From Ectobius pallidus (lineage: Eukaryota > Arthropoda > Insecta > Blattodea > Ectobiidae), in NCBI GenBank assembly GCA_964059195.1, contig CAXKWD010000003.1, forward strand, positions 16,474,606-16,538,605: a stretch of 64,000 nt of DNA, given 5' to 3'. Under the pieces are notes generated by a model. It worked only from the letters and a program-made list of their open reading frames with translations, did no database searches and was not told the DNA's origin. Position 1 is the first letter of the stretch. The number at the start of each line of letters is the position of its first letter. Both the position numbers and the translations under genes were made by a program. Positions 58,804 to 64,000 of the stretch are shown one piece after another.

Positions 58804-59697
58804 ATCAGGTAAACTGATGTAAAAAAGTGCCAGTATGTTTTTGTTTAATCAGTTATGACTGCAGAATATGTTTTTTTTTTAAATTGATTTCCAAGTTAAG
58901 CTCCAGATTTATTCATTAAGCAGGGCTTACGGAAGAAGAAAGGTCTACCATCTCGGCCACCTGGGTCATTTTAACGGTCTAGTTGGATAAGAGCATGTAA
59001 AACAATAGTGTTTTTTGTCATAGCTACCTGTATTTTAATTTCCAAGGCCTTATAAGATCACAGTAAAACAATAGGCTATGTTGTCAAGATAACTGATTTT
59101 CATTTTTTTTATAAATTCTTTCGAATACGTATATTGCCATAAAATAGGCACTAAATTGAGCATTACTCCGAAACAGATCAACCGATTTTATCCATTATGA
59201 ATAGACGTCTTCCCACGGACATTGTAAATGTGTATACCAAGTTTCATAAAAATCCGGTAAAGCGTATTTGAGTTACCGCGTCTTTAAAATATACACTAAA
59301 TTGGGTTTTACTCCGGTACCGGTCAACAGATTAGGTTCAAATTCAATAGGGCACTTCTCATGGACGTCATAAATGGGTATACCAAGTTTCATGGAAATCC
59401 GTTACAGCGTATTTGAGTGATGGCGCCTTTCTATGAGAAAGGCGCCATAATCCATTAAAATAGGCACTAAATTGGGCATTACTCCGGTACCGTACCAGTG
59501 AACCGATTTGGTTCAATATCAATAGGGTTCTTCCCATCGACATTATGAATGTTTATACCAAGTTTCATGAAAATCCGAAAAAGCGTACTTGAGTTATGGT
59601 GCGTACAGACGCACGGACAGACGGACGGACAGACAGACAGACGGACAGACATTTTTCCGTCCCCCACACAATCTCATAAAGTACCATACTGGCACTT
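58804..59697 (+). repeat. GTGCCAGAATG dispersed repeat, copy F, expanded
   Basis: Starts AAATCAGGTAAACTGATGTA and ends CTCATAAAGTACCATACTGGCAC. The block from AAAATAGGCACTAAATTG to AGCGTATTTGAGTTA is present three times in tandem (about 59145-59285, 59286-59420, 59455-59600), making this copy about twice as long as copy E. A hairpin, ATGGCGCCTTTCT-ATG-AGAAAGGCGCCAT, lies at 59418-59447 between units, and a GGACAGAC repeat run at 59614-59651. Confidence 0.85.
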
Positions 59698-59699
59698 AA

Positions 59700-60530
59700 T
59701 AAAGCAGATTAAAAATATGTATTTTTTAAATTCTACAATGGTAAAGTAGAAGGCAGATATATCTAATGTTGAACATGGAAATTATTTTGATAGCACAAGA
59801 AAAATGTTCAAAACTAGGAGGTGCCACGATAATTCTTTTAAAAATTAAAAAACTAAGCCATTAATAATTAATGAAACAGCTAAAATTCCTGCTTTAGAGT
59901 ACATTCCACGACATGAAAGCGCCCCCTTGAAAACTATTATCAGAATCGATTATGCAGTTCCAAAGAACCTGTGAACACATAATACGTATTGTTTCTCAGC
60001 TGTTTATTGACATGAATATGATGTGAATTTTATTTTATCAATTCAGTGTAATTTTCAGAAATTATATAATGTTTCAAGGGAAGGAATGGTTTGTTTGGAT
60101 TATTATTATCAGCAATATTTCAAGAGATAAAACCATCAATATTTTACAGCTGTTGCCCCCGGCTTCGCCCGCCATTATTCATTGACTCCAGGATTTTTAA
60201 GAAAATTACACTGGTAGATTATTAAAAATGTTTGTGGTTCAGAGCTATGAAAATTGTAAGTAAAAATAAAATTAGAATATTTGTTCATTGTGTTCATTTC
60301 ACTTAGGCCTTATATAATAAAGAAACGGTTTTCCTTCCTAATTTTGTAGTTGTCATGAAAGTTTAGACTGCGAGAGACGAACATCGCCGAGTATACCCGA
60401 TGTCTCACGAAGCAGGCGAGCAAGCACGCTATTTAGGGCCGTTGAATTGTATAAGAGTAGATGAATAGGGAAAAGGAACATTTAGTTTTTTCACTTAAAA
60501 AGTGACAAAAGATAATATCTATTATTAGAT
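59700..60530. other. No feature recognised
   Basis: AT-rich sequence apart from a CpG-containing patch at about 60370-60430. No element ends or exons could be supported. Confidence 0.45.
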
Positions 60531-60535
60531 ATTGA

Positions 60536-60752
60536 GGCTATTAAATGCAAAACTCGCCTTGTCCAAGTTAAATGATTTTTTCTTAAACTCTGACTGATAA
60601 GCCTTCATTATTTTCTGTATTAGAGAAAAGTGAACTTGCCAACAGCTGTTCTAAGAGATCAATAATTGTAGCCATCAACATCGAGATCATGAAATCACAC
60701 GTAACTCATTTTTTTTAAATTTTGGATAAGGCAAGTTTTGCATTTAATAGCC
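60536..60752. mobile_element. Short MITE with GGCTATTAAATGCAAAACT termini
   Basis: GGCTATTAAATGCAAAACTC and the inverse of GGCTATTAAATGCAAAACTT bound 217 bp; pairing continues through GCCTT and TCCAA. The right end touches the target duplication of the next element. Confidence 0.7.
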
Positions 60753-60758
60753 TATGTA

Positions 60759-61562
60759 TAGGGGCCGTATTTTTTGGTAACAACGATAAGTGTGAAATTT
60801 TATAAAACAATCTCCCTTTAGCTATATTTAGCTTTTATATGGTTAAAATACCAATATGAACCAAATTGAATCCACGAAATATCGCGAAATTTACTCGATT
60901 CCGCGAAATGTGTCTATAAGCGCGAAATATGCTCCTTCTGTCCGAAAAGTGAGAAATGAGCCCGAAAACGTGCCTTAAAATCACAATATTGTGTTTTCAT
61001 GTACTGTATTTTTTATTTCTTAGCAGCATGCTTTTTCTCTGCTGTTTCTGTGGCTGTCGAAGATTTACCGATATATCGATATTTGTGATCGATTACAAAG
61101 ATTGCAGAATTTACGCAAAGATTGTCTGTGACCTGGTTTGTACAGTACACTCCTTTCCTGCTATGTCTTTGCCAAGTTAGCGATGCCTATGATCGATTGC
61201 AGCAGAAGAGTATAGAATGTTTGTTACTTGTATTCAGATTTCGTCTTTTATCCACACTTCTGATTGCAAATGGCTATCTGATGGTGTTTAGTAGAAATTA
61301 CGATAACATTTCTCGTTATTATATTTGAACATTAACTCTAATCATGTCTAAATCGAAAGTTACTTCAGTTCATACAAGGGCAGAAGAATATAGAAATGGG
61401 GGGGGGGGGTGTGTTGGTTCATGTAAATAAAGATGCGAAGTTTATCATTGCGCAGTGTTCCCAATGTAGTATAAGTAATTTATTTCACGAAATACCCACC
61501 GAAATACAAGGAAGTTAACACCGAAATCAGCCATTTTATTTCGCCAATAAATCAGGGCCCTA
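60759..61562. mobile_element. hAT element with 8-bp TSD
   Basis: TAGGGGCCGTATTTTTTGG and the inverse of TAGGGCCCTGATTTATTGG are flanked by exact CCTATGTA (60751-60758, 61563-61570). Inner repeats of CGCGAAAT/CCGAAAA resemble hAT subterminal motifs. Plus-strand frames at 60956-61328 have no recognised domain. Confidence 0.85.
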
Positions 61563-61574
61563 CCTATGTAATAT

Positions 61575-62990
61575 GTTCTTACTTAAGTATAGGCCTACAA
61601 TAGCATATATTCAGTGCATTATAAGATCTTGATATGACATAGAAGTGGGCTTTTCAATACTTGTGTCTAAGTTGGACTTCGACCTTGGTGGGCCAGAATG
61701 GTGCTACGGCAAGGTAAAAATTTACTCTTCATTGCTCTGGCATAGAAGCAGGGAGGAAAATAGTACTGATGAAACTGGCTTATATTTTGGCAACATTTAA
61801 AAAAAATAAAGAACCATTTTTAGGGTCATGATGTCCTGTTCTTGTTGTGACAGTTGCCTTGCCTGCACAGTTCCGTAGATTGAATCGGTACAAGACGAAG
61901 TTGGTTTAATTGGTTGTTATTGCAATGTAATTTCTATGTGAATCATTTAAAAAGGTAATTTGACTATACAGTTTGGTATCATAAAAGGAAAAATAAATAC
62001 CTGCATATATGGGTTCCCCCTAGAAAAAAATTCCAACTTCACTACTGACTGGCAGTGGATAGTCAATCACATTATCCAAAAATAACTAACATCACGTATC
62101 ATTTTGCATCCCTTCAATAAAGTCTTTTGCATATGGCAGAGTACAGAAACATTTTCGAACTATCCTCGCATAAGCTACTTTAGAAAATGACAAGTACAAA
62201 GTAAACGAATATCTGAAAAAGCAACAAAGTTTTCAGGATATTATTTATCTATTACTGTTGTTCTCAGATTTAAAATTGCCAATTCCAGTCCCCGAAGATC
62301 ACATTGTAATACAATTTTGGTGTTTTTAGTTTCAAATAGTGTTTATATTATCTAGTGGTTCTGTAAGTTGTGACATGAGATAAGAGGAAGAAATATAACA
62401 TCCAATTATAAAAAATATTTACATGGTGATTTAAAAGTATTACAACGTATAACTAAGATGGATCTTGTTAATAGTTTGAATTAATGCGCAATTAGGTCGG
62501 TAATTAATTAAGGATGATGACTTTCACAATAAACTTACAAAATTAATAACACTGTTAAACATTCTTTCGATTGAGAAAGACTTCTACACACTGCCAATGT
62601 AGTCTATAATACATAGGCTTAGCATTTTAAACATAAATAAGATACGAAACCATTGCCTATGGACTGGATGGCACAGTTTCGATTCCAGGCAGTGACCAGT
62701 GGGTCAAACTGCAATACTGATAAGGCCAAATTTCTCTAAAGGACTTTTTAAAATCTATGTATCAAATACAATGTAAGATGTGTATCTTCATATAAAAAAT
62801 TTGAGAAAAGTAATAAACCTGTGCTAAACTTTCACACTTTTTTTTTTCAAAAGCCAGCTAAGTAATTAAGAACACCCTAATACAATATAATCAAAAATAT
62901 ATAAAAAATATTATTTCACAGAATATACTGGATATTAATAATGTTTCTATATCATCCACTGACATGTAGGTTTTAATTTTAGTACAGGCA
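61575..62990. other. Mostly unassigned; possible SINE trace
   Basis: No gene recognised except the microexon candidate at 62001-62019. CAGTTTCGATTCCAGGCAGT at about 62676 resembles a polymerase III B box but has no clear A box. Confidence 0.4.
62001..62019 (-). CDS. atl: Candidate atlastin microexon
   Basis: On the minus strand TTTTTTTCTAG precedes 19 nt and CAG|GTATTT follows. If the upstream exon ends two bases into a codon, the reading is (x)G-GNPYMQ joined in frame to GNSEW of the next exon. The position in the protein is where insect atlastins vary in length, between the P-loop helix and the W before switch I. The evidence is splice signals and phase only. Confidence 0.35.
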
Positions 62991-62993
62991 TAC

Positions 62994-63384
62994 ATAGGCG
63001 TAACCAGGCCGACCATATGGGGGGGGTTATAACATCCGCGGGGTCTGGGGGGTATGGAATATACCCCAGGGAGAGGGGGGTCCGGGGGTCCTCCCCCAAA
63101 AAATTTTAAAAATTAAGATGCAAAATAACGAGTTTTAAGCTTCCGGGGGTCCTCCCCCGGAAAATTTTAAAAATTAAGACGCATAATAACGAGTTTTAAG
63201 CTTCCGGGGTCCATCCCCGGAAAATTTTTAAAATTAACACGCAAAATAACGAGTTTTAAGCTTCCCACACTTTATACTTGTATTAAGTAATTTATGGGCA
63301 GACTTAAAAAAATTATACAATTTTCCTTTTTTTAATCAATGGGGGGGGTTCAAACCCCCAAAACCCCCCCCTCGTTACGCCTAT
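62994..63384. mobile_element. MITE containing a 60-bp tandem triplication
   Basis: ATAGGCGTAACCAGG and CCTCGTTACGCCTAT are the ends, flanked by AGGCATAC and GGGCATAC (7 of 8 identical), an hAT-like duplication. Within it, a 60-61 bp unit with GAGTTTTAAGCTTCCGGGG and a CCGGGGGTCCTCCCCCGG palindrome repeats three times (about 63078-63265). Inner ends are G and C runs. Confidence 0.75.
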
Positions 63385-63389
63385 GGGCA

Positions 63390-64000
63390 TACAGATTAAG
63401 ACAGAGTACAGCAAAACCACCTTCAAGTTATATCCACCCACAAATACATTAATACTGTCACATAAATAAACAAGGAGTATTTAAAATTAAACATAAAGTA
63501 CTCATACTAAAGTTTACAGTCATTTTGCTTGAGAATTCAATAAATGCATAAGATGTCAACCACAGAGATGTTATTAATTCAAATTTATTAACATATTTTA
63601 CACTTGAACTATTTCTCAATTCATTTTTTCCCCATTCATATTAAACTAAAATTAACATTAATAAATTCTACTTTTTAGGGTTTTTTATATTTTTTTTAAT
63701 TTATTTATTTAAGGTCGCTTTTTAACTTCCAGGGTCACCAGCGACCACAATAATTAATACATTTATATTGAACAAGTGCTACAAGAAGTGAAGTATGAAG
63801 AAAAACATATATGCAACTTTAAATTTAGTGAGAAGAAAAGAACAACATATTAAGCATAAAAAGGACTGGAAGTAATTCAGCAACTACTGACAAACTATGA
63901 ATTGATTTGACATTATATGAATGATTTTAACTGTGACAGTTCCAAAAGTGAGATAACCTTAAGGCATCCTTCATCATTTTTAAATATATTGTATAAGTCT
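63390..64000. other. No feature recognised
   Basis: AT-rich intron or flank of atlastin. The missing N-terminal atlastin exon with the P-loop was looked for on the minus strand and not seen. Confidence 0.5.

Noticed and set aside
59549..59749. ORF with GQTDGQTDRRTD repeats
   Set aside because: Translation of the GACAGACG simple repeat inside dispersed-repeat copy F.
3000..64000. CRISPR arrays, operons or bacterial-type genes
   Set aside because: Spliced genes, SINEs, LINEs and TA- or 8-bp-duplicating transposons show animal nuclear DNA; no regularly spaced short repeats were found.
58785..64000. N-terminal atlastin exon with the P-loop inside the window
   Set aside because: No minus-strand frame with a GxxxxGKS-type motif was found; it should lie beyond position 64000.

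Overview
This is animal nuclear DNA, most likely from an insect. The only clear host gene is atlastin, whose predicted protein is of insect type. The gene is spread over nearly 29 kb with introns of up to 8.8 kb, and almost everything else is transposon-derived. Long introns, many diverged DNA transposons, LINE and SINE fragments and Penelope-type hairpins suggest a large hemimetabolous insect genome such as a cockroach or termite. That placement is inference; no species marker was found.

Host gene. Nine minus-strand exons between 58784 and 30070 encode 473 contiguous residues of atlastin, the dynamin-family GTPase that fuses endoplasmic reticulum membranes. All splice phases close. They cover the G domain from just before switch I, the three-helix bundle, the two-segment membrane hairpin and the C-terminal amphipathic tail. 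The N-terminus with the P-loop lies beyond the right edge. One intron (34452-35042) is of the GC-AG class, and a 19-nt microexon may exist at 62001-62019. Weak signs of other host genes are a CpG-rich, possibly bidirectional promoter with a perfect minus-strand splice donor near 21.36-21.93 kb, and a possible first exon near 8.6 kb.

Region 1-21 kb: hAT-type elements (several with exact 8-bp target duplications), a 1.7-kb palindrome at 3620-5295, tRNA-derived SINEs, scrambled non-LTR retrotransposon pieces (9.9-14.4 kb) and copies of a dispersed repeat starting with GTGCCAGAATG. Region 21-30 kb: the promoter-like segment, hairpin elements with hammerhead ribozyme motifs, deleted mariner elements and the probable atlastin 3' flank. 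Region 30-59 kb: atlastin introns filled with pogo-like, mariner-like and hAT elements, Penelope-type hairpins, and a nearly intact hAT transposon (36784-39144) whose transposase frame is broken by a single stop codon. Region 59-64 kb: more repeats and MITEs.

The most interesting system is a set of short hairpin elements (about 24.0, 26.4, 40.6, 51.5, 58.3 kb, with weaker ones at 52.1 and 52.9 kb). At least five carry a type-I hammerhead ribozyme motif (CUGANGA, stem II, GAAA, a tiny self-complementary stem III, UH cleavage site). Stem sequences differ between copies while pairing is largely kept, which looks like covariation in an active ribozyme family, probably terminal repeats of Penelope-like retroelements.
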